Source: Streptomyces olivaceus
GTDB taxonomy: Bacteria > Actinomycetota > Actinomycetes > Streptomycetales > Streptomycetaceae
NCBI RefSeq assembly: GCF_000721235.1
Contig: NZ_JOFH01000020.1
Coordinates: forward strand, 197,098-261,097
DNA: 64,000 nucleotides
Reading direction: 5' to 3'
Positions within the stretch are counted from its first letter, which is position 1; each line of letters starts with the position of its first letter. The notes beneath the pieces were generated by a model, which saw only the letters and a program-made list of their open reading frames with translations, did no database searches and was not told where the DNA came from. Shown here piece by piece: positions 18,513-25,808 of the stretch. Made by a program: the position numbers and the translations under genes.

Positions 18513-19298
18513 ATGACGGAGATCGACACCTCGGTGCCGCACTCGGCCCGGATCTGGAACTACTGGCTCGGAGGCAAGGACAACTACCCGGTGGACGAGG
18601 AGGCCGGCGACGCCTACACCGCCGTCTTCCCGGGCATCGTCACCATCGCCCGCAGCAGCCGCGCCTTCCTCGGCCGCACCATCCGGCACCTCGTCCTGGA
18701 GGCGGGGATCCGCCAGTTCCTGGACGTCGGCACCGGGCTGCCGACCGTCGACAACACCCATGAGGTCGCCCAGCGGCACGCCTCCGAGGCGCGGATCGTG
18801 TACGTCGACAACGACCCGCTGGTTCTCGCGCACGCCCGCGCCCTGCTCACCTCCACGCCCGAGGGCGCCACCGCCTACGAGGACATCAGCCTCTTCGAGC
18901 CGGACCGCATCCTCGCGGCGGCCGGCCGCACCCTGGACCTGACCCGTCCCACCGCCCTCATCCTCAGCGGCATCCTCGGCCACATCGACGGCCACGACCG
19001 GGCCCGCGCCCTGGTCCAATCCCTGCTCGCCGGTCTGCCCCCGGGCAGTTACCTGTGCGTCAACGACGGATCGCGCGGCACCGACCCGGACTACGAGGCG
19101 GCCCAGGACGGCTACAACGAGACCGGTGCCGTCCCGTACTTCCTGCGGCCCGTCGAGCAGATCGAGGCCTACTTCGACGGTCTCGAACCGGTCGCCCCGG
19201 GCGTGGTCTCCGTGCCCCTGTGGCGCCCGGACCCGGCCCCGGACGGTGCGGCCCCGCGGCCGATCGGCCAGCACGGCGGGCTCGCCCGCAAGCCTTGA
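18513..19298 (+). CDS. SAM-dependent methyltransferase (PF04672/DUF574 type)
   Basis: A 261-residue protein of the S-adenosyl methyltransferase family abundant in Streptomyces. Hallmarks: SARIWNYWLGGKDNYPVD at the N terminus, the SAM-binding FLDVGTGLPTVDNTH loop, VYVDNDPLVLAHARALL, and the DLTRPTALILSGILGHI strand. The substrate is unknown for nearly all members. The start with GGAGGCGAG upstream is chosen; an in-frame ATG 13 codons earlier could give a longer form. A perfect 14-bp terminator follows. Confidence 0.92.
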   Translation: MTEIDTSVPHSARIWNYWLGGKDNYPVDEEAGDAYTAVFPGIVTIARSSRAFLGRTIRHLVLEAGIRQFLDVGTGLPTVDNTHEVAQRHASEARIVYVDNDPLVLAHARALLTSTPEGATAYEDISLFEPDRILAAAGRTLDLTRPTALILSGILGHIDGHDRARALVQSLLAGLPPGSYLCVNDGSRGTDPDYEAAQDGYNETGAVPYFLRPVEQIEAYFDGLEPVAPGVVSVPLWRPDPAPDGAAPRPIGQHGGLARKP

Positions 19299-19334
19299 CG
19301 CCCCGGCGCCGCCACGACCGGGCCGCACCCGCAG

Positions 19335-19369
19335 AAGGCCCCCGCGAGTCACGTCCTCGCGGGGGCCTT
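19335..19369 (+). terminator. Terminator after the methyltransferase gene
   Basis: Perfect 14-bp stem AAGGCCCCCGCGAG (19335-19348) with 19356-19369, seven-nt loop, ending in TT. Confidence 0.9.
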
Positions 19370-19445
19370 CCTCATACCGCCTGCCGGTGAAGGTTGAGAA
19401 GACGATCACGAGCAGGACGCCTGCGCTGCCTTCCGCCGAAGCTTA

Positions 19446-19462
19446 TTGCGAATAGGTCGCAA
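19446..19462. promoter_or_regulatory. Palindrome TTGCGA-N5-TCGCAA in an AT-rich island
   Basis: Perfect 6-bp arms around ATAGG in a locally AT-rich segment. It lies between two gene 3' ends, where a regulatory site is not expected. No regulator recognised. Confidence 0.25.
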
Positions 19463-19553
19463 GTGCACGCTAGCAGCAATATGGCCGGAAAGGAGGGAAG
19501 GGAGGGAAGGAGGCAAGGCGGGAGGCAAGGAGGGAGGACCGACGGGCACGGGA

Positions 19554-19587
19554 AAGGGCCCCCGGCACGCACGGTGCGAGGGCCCTT
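19554..19587 (-). terminator. Terminator after the first amino-acid permease gene
   Basis: AAGGGCCC at 19554-19561 pairs with 19580-19587; inner GCAC/GTGC pairs extend the stem. Confidence 0.75.
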
Positions 19588-19697
19588 GGGGATGGCTGGG
19601 GCGGCCGCCGGCTGAGGCGGCGGTGACGGCTGAGGTGATGGCCGCCGCCGCCCGCCGCAAGCCTCCCGCCGCCTCTCGTCGCCCGTCGCCCCCGCCG

Positions 19698-21098
19698 CTA
19701 CCCGCGGCCGCCGGTCGCGCTCCGCCGGCGCTGCCGGGCGTAGCCGACGGCCGCCAGGGCCAGCGTCATCGCGCCCGTCGAGTACAACTGCACCCGCGTG
19801 TCCGGCTCCCGGGCCATCAGCACGAAGACCGCGGCCATGCCCGCCAGCGCCACCCACGTCAGCCACGGGAAGCCCCACATGCGTACGACCAGCTTCTCGG
19901 GCGCCTCCCGCTCCAGCCGCCGGCGCAGCCGCAGCTGGGAGGCGGCGACGAAGATCCAGACGACCAGGATGACCGCGCCGATCATGTTCAGCAGCCAGGA
20001 GAAGACGTCGTCGGGCCGCCAGTAGCTCAGCAGCACGCAGCCGAAGCCGAACAGGGACGAGACCAGCACCGCGACCCGCGGCACCCCGCCCGACACCCGG
20101 CCCAGAGCCTTCGGGCCCTGGCCGCGTTCCACCAGCGAGTAGCCGATGCGGGAAGCGCCGTAGATGTTGGCGTTCATCGCGCTGAGCAGCGCGACCAGCA
20201 CGACGACGTTCATGAGCTGACCGGCGCCCGGGATGCCCAGTTCGTCGAGGGCGGCGACGTACGGGCCCTTCTCCACGACCCCGGGGGAGTCCCAGGGGAC
20301 CAGGGTGACGATGACCGCCATCGAGCCGATGTAGAACAGCGCGATCCGCCACATCGCCGTCCGTACGGCGCTCGCGACGCCCTTGACCGGGTTCTCCGAC
20401 TCGGCCGCCGCGATGGTCACCGTCTCCAGGCCGCCGTAGGCGAAGACCGAGGCGAGCAGGCCGATGATCAGACCGTTGCCGCCGTTCGGCAGGAAGTCGC
20501 TCAGGTGCGAGGCGCCGGGGGAGTCGGTGCCCGGCAGCACGCCGGTGATCGCCAGCACGCCCAGCACCAGGAAGAGCGAGATCGCGCCGACCTTGAGGGC
20601 GGCGAACCAGAACTCGAACTCGCCGAAGTTCTTCACGGCGGCCAGGTTCGTCCCGCAGAACACCACCATGAACAGCGCCACCCACGCCCACTCCGGCGTC
20701 CCCGGCAGCCAGCCGTGCACGATCTGCGCGGCCCCGATGCCCTCCAGTCCGACGGCCGTGCACAGCAGCACCCAGAACGCCCAGCCCGCGGTGAACCCGG
20801 CCCACGGGCCGATGGCCCGCTCGGCATGCGCGGAGAAGGAGCCCGACGAGGGGTGGGCGGCGGACATCTCGCCCAGCATCCGCATCACCAGCATCACGAG
20901 GAGGCCGGAGAGCGTGTAGGCGACGACGATCGAGGGTCCGGCGGCGGCGATGCCCGCTCCCGAACCGACGAACAGCCCGGCCCCGATCACGCCGCCGAGG
21001 GCGATCATCGACAGGTGGCGCTGTTTGAGGCCGTGGGAGAGGGCGGCGTCGTCCGGCCGGGACGGCGGCGTCTCGGTGGTGGTGCTGCTGTTGGACAT
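19698..21098 (-). CDS. APC-family amino acid permease (first copy)
   Basis: A 466-residue inner-membrane transporter with about 12 predicted helices. The amino acid/polyamine/organocation signature is at the start of TM1 (LSMIALGGVIGAGLFVGSG), followed by MRMLGEMSAAHPSSGSFS and AIGPWAGFTAGWAFW. It most resembles the GabP/AnsP/ProY group of proton symporters; substrate not determinable. The start MSNSSTTTETPPS is chosen because the hydrophilic N-terminal tail before TM1 has normal length; the frame stays open upstream but becomes Pro-rich. It is paralogous to the permease at 22184-23626, with bioY between them. Promoter-side DNA carries a G-quadruplex-type motif on the opposite strand. Confidence 0.92.
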   Translation of the reverse strand: MSNSSTTTETPPSRPDDAALSHGLKQRHLSMIALGGVIGAGLFVGSGAGIAAAGPSIVVAYTLSGLLVMLVMRMLGEMSAAHPSSGSFSAHAERAIGPWAGFTAGWAFWVLLCTAVGLEGIGAAQIVHGWLPGTPEWAWVALFMVVFCGTNLAAVKNFGEFEFWFAALKVGAISLFLVLGVLAITGVLPGTDSPGASHLSDFLPNGGNGLIIGLLASVFAYGGLETVTIAAAESENPVKGVASAVRTAMWRIALFYIGSMAVIVTLVPWDSPGVVEKGPYVAALDELGIPGAGQLMNVVVLVALLSAMNANIYGASRIGYSLVERGQGPKALGRVSGGVPRVAVLVSSLFGFGCVLLSYWRPDDVFSWLLNMIGAVILVVWIFVAASQLRLRRRLEREAPEKLVVRMWGFPWLTWVALAGMAAVFVLMAREPDTRVQLYSTGAMTLALAAVGYARQRRRSATGGRG

Positions 21099-21266
21099 GG
21101 AGCGGCTCGTCCAATACGTGCGTGAGGGGAGGGGAGGGGAGCGGGGAACGTGAGGGTCGGGGTTGGTAGTTGGAGGGGGAGTGGTCGGGGCGGGGCAAAA
21201 ACGCCCACAGTCTCCGGGGTCGCGCCGGTCGGCGACACCGGCCGCCCACGATGCGGACACCCCGGA

Positions 21267-21301
21267 TGCGGAACGTTATCGTCCGAATACCGGGTTCCGC
21301 A
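21267..21301. promoter_or_regulatory. Inverted repeat in the permease-bioY divergent region
   Basis: Perfect 8-bp arms TGCGGAAC and GTTCCGCA, 19 nt apart, enclosing AT-richer bases (AACGTTATCG). Candidate operator for either divergent gene. Confidence 0.35.
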
Positions 21302-21307
21302 CACCCC

Positions 21308-21350
21308 GTGACGCCCGCCTCACCCCCGTCGTGACGCCCGCCTCACCCCC
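21308..21350. repeat. Direct repeat of about 20 bp, period 23
   Basis: GTGACGCCCGCCTCACCCC occurs at 21308 and again at 21331 in noncoding DNA upstream of bioY. Confidence 0.85.
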
Positions 21351-21511
21351 ACGGTGACCGGTGTCACCCGGGATCGTGTGTAAGTCGCGCCTTTGTCGGG
21401 AGCCCACCAAGGCGCCGTTCGCCGCTTTGTCGAGCGCTGCTGGTGAACGGGCCGTCCCGCTGGGATAGCGTCGCGGTGTCCCGACATGTCCACACCACCG
21501 CGGAGTCCCCC

Positions 21512-22096
21512 ATGAGCACCGCTGCCGTTCCCGCCCGCCGTTCCGGGCTGGTCCTCGCCGACCTCATCCCCTCCTCCCGAGTCCGGGACGTCGCGCTCGT
21601 GGCCGGCGGTGCCGTGCTCACAGGCGTCGCGGCCCAGATCGCGGTGCCCGTACCGGGGTCCCCGGTGCCGGTGACCGGCCAGACCTTCGCGGCGCTGCTG
21701 GTCGGCACCGCGCTCGGCGCCCGGCGCGGCCTGCTCTCGCTCGCGCTCTACGCGCTGGTCGGCATGGCGGGCATGCCGTGGTTCGCGGAGGCCGGCTCCG
21801 GCACCGCCGCGCCGTCGCTCGGCTACGTCTTCGGCATGCTGCTCGCCGTCACGGTGGTGGGCGCCCTGGCCCGCCGAGGCGCCGACCGCTCGATGGTGCG
21901 CATGGCCGGCGCGATGCTGCTGGGCGAGGCGCTCATCTACGCCGTCGGCGTCCCGTACCTGGCCCTCGCCGCGGACATGTCCCTCAGCGCCGCGATCGCG
22001 GCCGGTCTCACGCCGTTCCTCATCGGCGACCTGCTGAAGGCCGCGCTGGCGATGGGCGCGGTGCCCGCCGCCTGGAAGCTGGTCGACAAGCGGTAG
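21512..22096 (+). CDS. bioY: BioY biotin transporter substrate-binding subunit
   Basis: A 194-residue integral membrane S-component of the energy-coupling factor biotin transporter. Family marks: VPVPGSPVPVTGQTFAALLVG and GARRGLLSLALYALVGMAGMPWFA near the first helices, then the PSLGYVFGMLLA segment, and about six hydrophobic helices in all. No EcfA/EcfT genes are adjacent, so it may work alone or with a shared ECF module elsewhere. The ATG is the first in frame; an ATG 26 nt earlier is out of frame. Followed by a perfect bidirectional terminator. Confidence 0.93.
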   Translation: MSTAAVPARRSGLVLADLIPSSRVRDVALVAGGAVLTGVAAQIAVPVPGSPVPVTGQTFAALLVGTALGARRGLLSLALYALVGMAGMPWFAEAGSGTAAPSLGYVFGMLLAVTVVGALARRGADRSMVRMAGAMLLGEALIYAVGVPYLALAADMSLSAAIAAGLTPFLIGDLLKAALAMGAVPAAWKLVDKR

Positions 22097-22113
22097 CGCG
22101 GCGCAGGACCGCC

Positions 22114-22156
22114 GAAGGGGCCCGCCGGATCGCAGCAGCGACCGGCGGGCCCCTTC
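22114..22156. terminator. Bidirectional terminator between bioY and the second permease gene
   Basis: Perfect 15-bp stem GAAGGGGCCCGCCGG (22114-22128) with 22142-22156 and a 13-nt loop; serves converging bioY and permease transcripts. Confidence 0.9.
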
Positions 22157-22183
22157 GTTCTCGGCTCGGGGCTCAGCCGGACG

Positions 22184-23626
22184 TCAGTCCTTCCCGGCGG
22201 CGGCCCTCGCCGTCCCCACCCGCTGCCTGACGACCGCGACGGCGAGGACGAGGGCGGCGACGAGCAGGGACAGCAGCACGGTGGTGCGCCCGTCGTGCTC
22301 GGTGTCGGTGAGCATGTAGCCGAGCACGAAGACGATCACCGCGGCGGCCGCCCAGGTCAGATACGGGAACAGCCACATCCGCACCACCAGCCTCTCCGGC
22401 GCCTCCGCCTCGACGATGCGCCGCATCCGCAGCTGCGAGAAGCAGATCACCAGCCACACGAAGAGGGCCACGGCGCCGGAGGAGTTGACGAGGAAGAGGA
22501 AGACGGAGTCGGGGAACTCGTAGTTGAAGAAGACGGCGACGAACCCGAACACCACGGAGACCAGGATCGCCGTCCGCGGCACCCCGCGCCGGGTGGTCCG
22601 GGCGAAGGCGCGGGGCGCGTCACCGCGCTCACCGAGCGAGAAGGCCATGCGGGAGGCCGTGTAGAGCCCGGAGTTCAGACAGGACAGCACGGACGTCAGC
22701 ACGATGAAGTTCATGATCTGACCGGCGTTCGCGATGCCGAGCGAGTCCAGCGCGGCCACGTACGACCCCTTGTCGGCGATCGACTGAGCGTCCCAGGGCA
22801 GCAGCGCGACGACGACGAAGATGGACCCCAGGTAGAAGACGGCGATGCGCCAGATGATGCTGTTGGTCGCCTTGGTGACGGCCCGCTGCGGGTCCTCGGA
22901 CTCCCCGGCGGCGAGCGTGGGGATCTCGCTGCCCATGAACGAGAACACGACGAGCAGCACACCGGTGAGGATGGCCCCGGCCCCGTTCGGCAGGAACCCT
23001 CCGTGTTCCGTCAGGTTCCCCAGCCCCGCCTGCCCGCTGTCCACGCCGGGCAGCACCCCGAAGACGGCGAGCCCGCCGACCACGATGAACGCGCCGATCG
23101 CGACGACCTTGATCCCGGCGAACCAGAACTCGAACTCGCCGTAGGAACCGACGGAGGCCAGGTTGGTGGCGGTCAGCACGACCATCACGATCAGCGCCCA
23201 CCCCCACTGGGGCACGGCCGGTATCCAGCCCTCCAGGATCTTGGCCCCGGCCGTCGCCTCCACGGCCAGCACCACGACCCAGAAGAACCAGTACAGCCAG
23301 CCGATGGAGAACCCGGCCCAGGGGCCGAGCGCCCGGTCGGCGTGGGCGGAGAAGGAACCCGAGGTCGGGTTGGCGGCCGACATCTCCCCGAGCATCCGCA
23401 TCACCAGCACCACGAGCGTGCCGACGAGGGCGTACGAGAGGAGGATGCCGGGACCCGCCGTCGCGATCCCGGTGCTGGATCCCACGAACAGCCCGGCTCC
23501 GATGACGCCGCCGATGGCGATCATCGAGAGGTGGCGGTTCTTGAGCCCGGCCTGGAGCCCGGACCCGGCCTGCGGCGGGCCTTCGGGGCCCTCCTCGGCT
23601 TCGGTCAGGGTCGGCTGCGAAGTCAT
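22184..23626 (-). CDS. APC-family amino acid permease (second copy)
   Basis: A 480-residue transporter with the same architecture as the permease at 19698-21098: LSMIAIGGVIGAGLFVGSSTG, MRMLGEMSAANPTSGSFSAHADRALGPWAGF and around 12 helices. The two share most motif blocks by eye and are clear paralogues, but differ in loops and in the N-terminal tail (MTSQPTLTEAEEGPEGPP). AAGGAA upstream supports the ATG. Probably a GABA/aromatic/aliphatic amino acid proton symporter; substrate unknown. Divergent from rpiB. Confidence 0.92.
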   Translation of the reverse strand: MTSQPTLTEAEEGPEGPPQAGSGLQAGLKNRHLSMIAIGGVIGAGLFVGSSTGIATAGPGILLSYALVGTLVVLVMRMLGEMSAANPTSGSFSAHADRALGPWAGFSIGWLYWFFWVVVLAVEATAGAKILEGWIPAVPQWGWALIVMVVLTATNLASVGSYGEFEFWFAGIKVVAIGAFIVVGGLAVFGVLPGVDSGQAGLGNLTEHGGFLPNGAGAILTGVLLVVFSFMGSEIPTLAAGESEDPQRAVTKATNSIIWRIAVFYLGSIFVVVALLPWDAQSIADKGSYVAALDSLGIANAGQIMNFIVLTSVLSCLNSGLYTASRMAFSLGERGDAPRAFARTTRRGVPRTAILVSVVFGFVAVFFNYEFPDSVFLFLVNSSGAVALFVWLVICFSQLRMRRIVEAEAPERLVVRMWLFPYLTWAAAAVIVFVLGYMLTDTEHDGRTTVLLSLLVAALVLAVAVVRQRVGTARAAAGKD

Positions 23627-23705
23627 GGGGGGTTTCCTTTGCGCCGGTCGAGCACTTTCCCGTACGGGCGGCGTACGAGCCGGACCAGTGAAACGGAGGC
23701 GAACG

Positions 23706-23731
23706 AATTCGGGAACCTTCGAATCCGAATT
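23706..23731. promoter_or_regulatory. Palindrome AATTCGG-N12-CCGAATT between permease and rpiB
   Basis: Perfect 7-bp arms in an AT-rich (for this genome) divergent region; candidate operator or part of the permease promoter. Confidence 0.35.
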
Positions 23732-23736
23732 GTTAC

Positions 23737-23764
23737 TTGAGCTTTTCCTGAGCTTTTATAGCTT
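23737..23764 (+). promoter_or_regulatory. Candidate promoter for rpiB
   Basis: TTGAGC, 16-bp spacer, TAGCTT. The same stretch carries a direct repeat GAGCTTTT-CCT-GAGCTTTT. It would leave a ~60-nt leader without an obvious Shine-Dalgarno, so this is tentative. Confidence 0.35.
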
Positions 23765-23830
23765 CACGTGTTCTTTTCACGACTGCCACCCGCAGCGTCC
23801 GCGCCCCGGCCCGCGTGCAACACTCGACCC

Positions 23831-24316
23831 ATGCGCGTGTATCTCGGCTCCGACCATGCGGGCTACGAACTCAAGAACCACCTCGTCGAATGGCTCAAGA
23901 CGGCAGGCCACGAGCCCGTCGACTGCGGCCCGCACCTCTACGACGCCCAGGACGACTACCCGCCCTTCTGCCTCCGCGCCGCCGAGCGGACCGCCGCGGA
24001 CCCCGGCGCCCTCGGCATCGTGATCGGCGGCTCCGGCAACGGCGAGCAGATCGCGGCGAACAAGGTGAAGGGGGTGCGCGCGGCGCTGGCCTGGAGCGAG
24101 GAGACGGCGTCGCTGGGCCGCCAGCACAACAACGCCAACGTCGTCGCGGTCGGCGCGCGTATGCACACGCAGGAGGAGGCGACGAAGTTCGTCGAGACCT
24201 TCCTCGCCACGCCGTTCTCCGAAGACGAGCGCCACATCCGCCGCATCGACATGCTCACGTCCTACGAGACGACGGCCGACCTCCCGCCCATCCCGCCCCA
24301 CCACCCCCAGCAGTAA
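23831..24316 (+). CDS. rpiB: Ribose-5-phosphate isomerase B
   Basis: A 161-residue enzyme of the RpiB/LacAB family interconverting ribose 5-phosphate and ribulose 5-phosphate in the pentose phosphate pathway. Visible motifs: MRVYLGSDHAGYELKNHL with the catalytic Asp-His pair, GIVIGGSGNGEQIAANKVKGVRAAL (phosphate loop; the actinobacterial Glu-type variant without the active-site Cys), and HNNANVVAVGARM. The ATG is chosen by homology; an in-frame extension to 23768 begins within the presumed promoter. The same neighbour, nei, is found beside it in mycobacteria. Confidence 0.95.
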   Translation: MRVYLGSDHAGYELKNHLVEWLKTAGHEPVDCGPHLYDAQDDYPPFCLRAAERTAADPGALGIVIGGSGNGEQIAANKVKGVRAALAWSEETASLGRQHNNANVVAVGARMHTQEEATKFVETFLATPFSEDERHIRRIDMLTSYETTADLPPIPPHHPQQ

Positions 24317-24954
24317 CCCCACCACCCACCCCCGGCGCCCAGGCACCGGACCCGCGGGCTCCGGCAACAGCCCCGTGAGCCCGCGGAAGGCCCCAGACCT
24401 GCCCGAGCCGGGCAACCGACCCGCGGGCAACGCGGACGGAGCCGACCCGCAGGACCGCCCGGACGAAGAAGCGACTCGCAGACTCTCTCGGACGGGGAAG
24501 CAACCCGCACGCTGCCCCGACGCGGAAGCAGCCCGCCGACCCGCACGGACCGGGGAAGCGGCCTGCAGGGTGCACCGATGCGGGAAGCGACCCGCCGACC
24601 CGACGGACCGGGAAAGCACCCCGCACGCTGCCCCGACGCGGAAGCAACCCGCCGACCCGTACGGACCGGCGAAGCGACCCGCAGGGTGCGCCGATGCGGG
24701 AATCGACCCAACATCCCGTACGGGTGGGCGAGCGGCCCGCAAGGGGCGCAGGCGGGGTAACGACCCGTAGGGGTCGCCCCGGGTGCGGGAGACGGCCGCA
24801 GGAGTGCGGGGGACGGAGTCCCCGCCGGGGTCCGGGGCGGAGCCCCGGGACGGGTCCAGCCTCTCGACCGACCGAGTCGGGTGGGCGGGTGGGAAAGGCT
24901 TGAACGCCACGCCTCCCACGAAGCGCAACGACCACCAACCCGAAAGGACCCCCC
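24317..24954. other. 638-bp noncoding region between rpiB and nei
   Basis: Dominated by a degenerate tandem repeat array (24405-24830). A frame is open across it but repeat unit lengths (28/30, higher order 116) are not multiples of three and no ribosome site precedes the possible start, so no gene is called. Confidence 0.7.
24405..24830. repeat. Degenerate tandem repeat array, 28/30-bp units with 116-bp higher-order period
   Basis: About 13-14 units share the core GA(C/T)GCGG-AAGC-ACCCGC. The clearest part is ordered A (24519-24546), B (24547-24576), A' (24577-24604), B' (24605-24634), then A (24635-24662), B (24663-24692), A' (24693-24721), so blocks recur at exactly 116 bp. Units before 24519 and after 24721 are more diverged. 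Unlike CRISPR, there are no unique spacers between conserved repeats. Confidence 0.85.
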
Positions 24955-25779
24955 GTGCCAGAGGGGCACACGATCCACCGCCTGGCCCAGGACTACACCG
25001 CCGCCTTCGCCCGGACGGCAGTCCACGTCACCAGCCCCCAGGGCAAGTTCGCCGGCTCCGCCGCCCTCCTCGACGGCACCGTCCTGAACACCGCCGACGC
25101 CCACGGCAAGCACCTCTTCCTGGGCTTCGGCCCCGCCGGAACCCCGCACCCGGCCTGGGTCCACATCCACCTCGGCCTCTTCGGCAAGGTCACCTTCGGC
25201 CCGGCCCCCGCGCCCCCGCCCACCGACACCGTCCGCCTCCGCCTCGCGGGCGACACCGCGTACGTCGACCTCCGCGGCCCCACCACCTGCGCCCTGATCA
25301 CGGAGCCGGAGAAGCAGGCGATACACGACCGCCTCGGCCCCGACCCGCTGCGCCCGGACGCCGACCCGGAGGCCGCGTACCGCAGGATCTCCCGCAGCCG
25401 CACGACCGTCGCCGCCCTGCTCATGGACCAGAAGGCCGTCGCCGGCGTCGGCAACGTCTACCGCGCCGAAGTCCTCTTCCGCCACGGCATCGACCCCTAC
25501 CGCCCCGGCAAGGACCTCACCCGCGCCGAGTGGGACGCGATCTGGCAGGACCTCGTCGGCCTGATGCGCGAGGGCGTGCGCAACAACCGCATCGACACCG
25601 TCCGCCCCGAACACACCCCCGAGGCCATGGGCCGCCCGCCCCGCGTCGACGACCACGGCGGCGAGGTCTACGTCTACCGCCGGGCGAACCAGCCCTGCCA
25701 CCTCTGCGGCGGCCCGATCCGCACCGCCGACCTCGCCGCCCGCAACCTCTTCTGGTGCCCCGCCTGCCAGCAGCGCTAG
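24955..25779 (+). CDS. nei: Fpg/Nei-family DNA glycosylase/AP lyase
   Basis: A 274-residue base-excision repair enzyme removing oxidised bases. The catalytic N terminus MPEGHTIHRLA (Pro2 nucleophile, Glu3) is the Nei-type start. The H2TH region includes DQKAVAGVGNVYRAEVLFRHGI, and the C-terminal zinc finger is CHLCGGPIRT...FWCPACQQR (four Cys). GTG start with GAAAGGAC nine bases upstream; the start is fixed because Pro2 must be exposed. Resembles mycobacterial Nei1 by position next to rpiB. Confidence 0.95.
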   Translation: MPEGHTIHRLAQDYTAAFARTAVHVTSPQGKFAGSAALLDGTVLNTADAHGKHLFLGFGPAGTPHPAWVHIHLGLFGKVTFGPAPAPPPTDTVRLRLAGDTAYVDLRGPTTCALITEPEKQAIHDRLGPDPLRPDADPEAAYRRISRSRTTVAALLMDQKAVAGVGNVYRAEVLFRHGIDPYRPGKDLTRAEWDAIWQDLVGLMREGVRNNRIDTVRPEHTPEAMGRPPRVDDHGGEVYVYRRANQPCHLCGGPIRTADLAARNLFWCPACQQR

Positions 25780-25808
25780 CGCCCGGCGCCCGGCGAAGTC
25801 GGCCGGTC

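Larger units (their letters stand above)
19370..19697. other. 328-bp convergent intergenic region with A/T island and purine tract
   Basis: Holds an unusually AT-rich patch with palindrome TTGCGA/TCGCAA (19446-19462), a purine-only stretch of repeated GGGA/GGAA (about 19488-19540), and the permease terminator (19554-19587). No gene called. Confidence 0.5.
21099..21511. other. 413-bp divergent promoter region between permease and bioY
   Basis: Contains four G4 runs (21126-21146), an inverted repeat TGCGGAAC/GTTCCGCA (21267-21301) and a ~20-bp direct repeat (21308-21350). Both divergent promoters must lie here; GGGATAGCG at ~21461-21469 is a weak -10 candidate for bioY. Confidence 0.5.

Noticed and set aside
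24375..24770. 131-codon frame across the repeat array
   Set aside because: Repeat lengths are not multiples of three, so the peptide repeat drifts; no ribosome site.
24405..24830. CRISPR array
   Set aside because: Units are degenerate and contiguous, with no unique spacers; no cas genes in the window.
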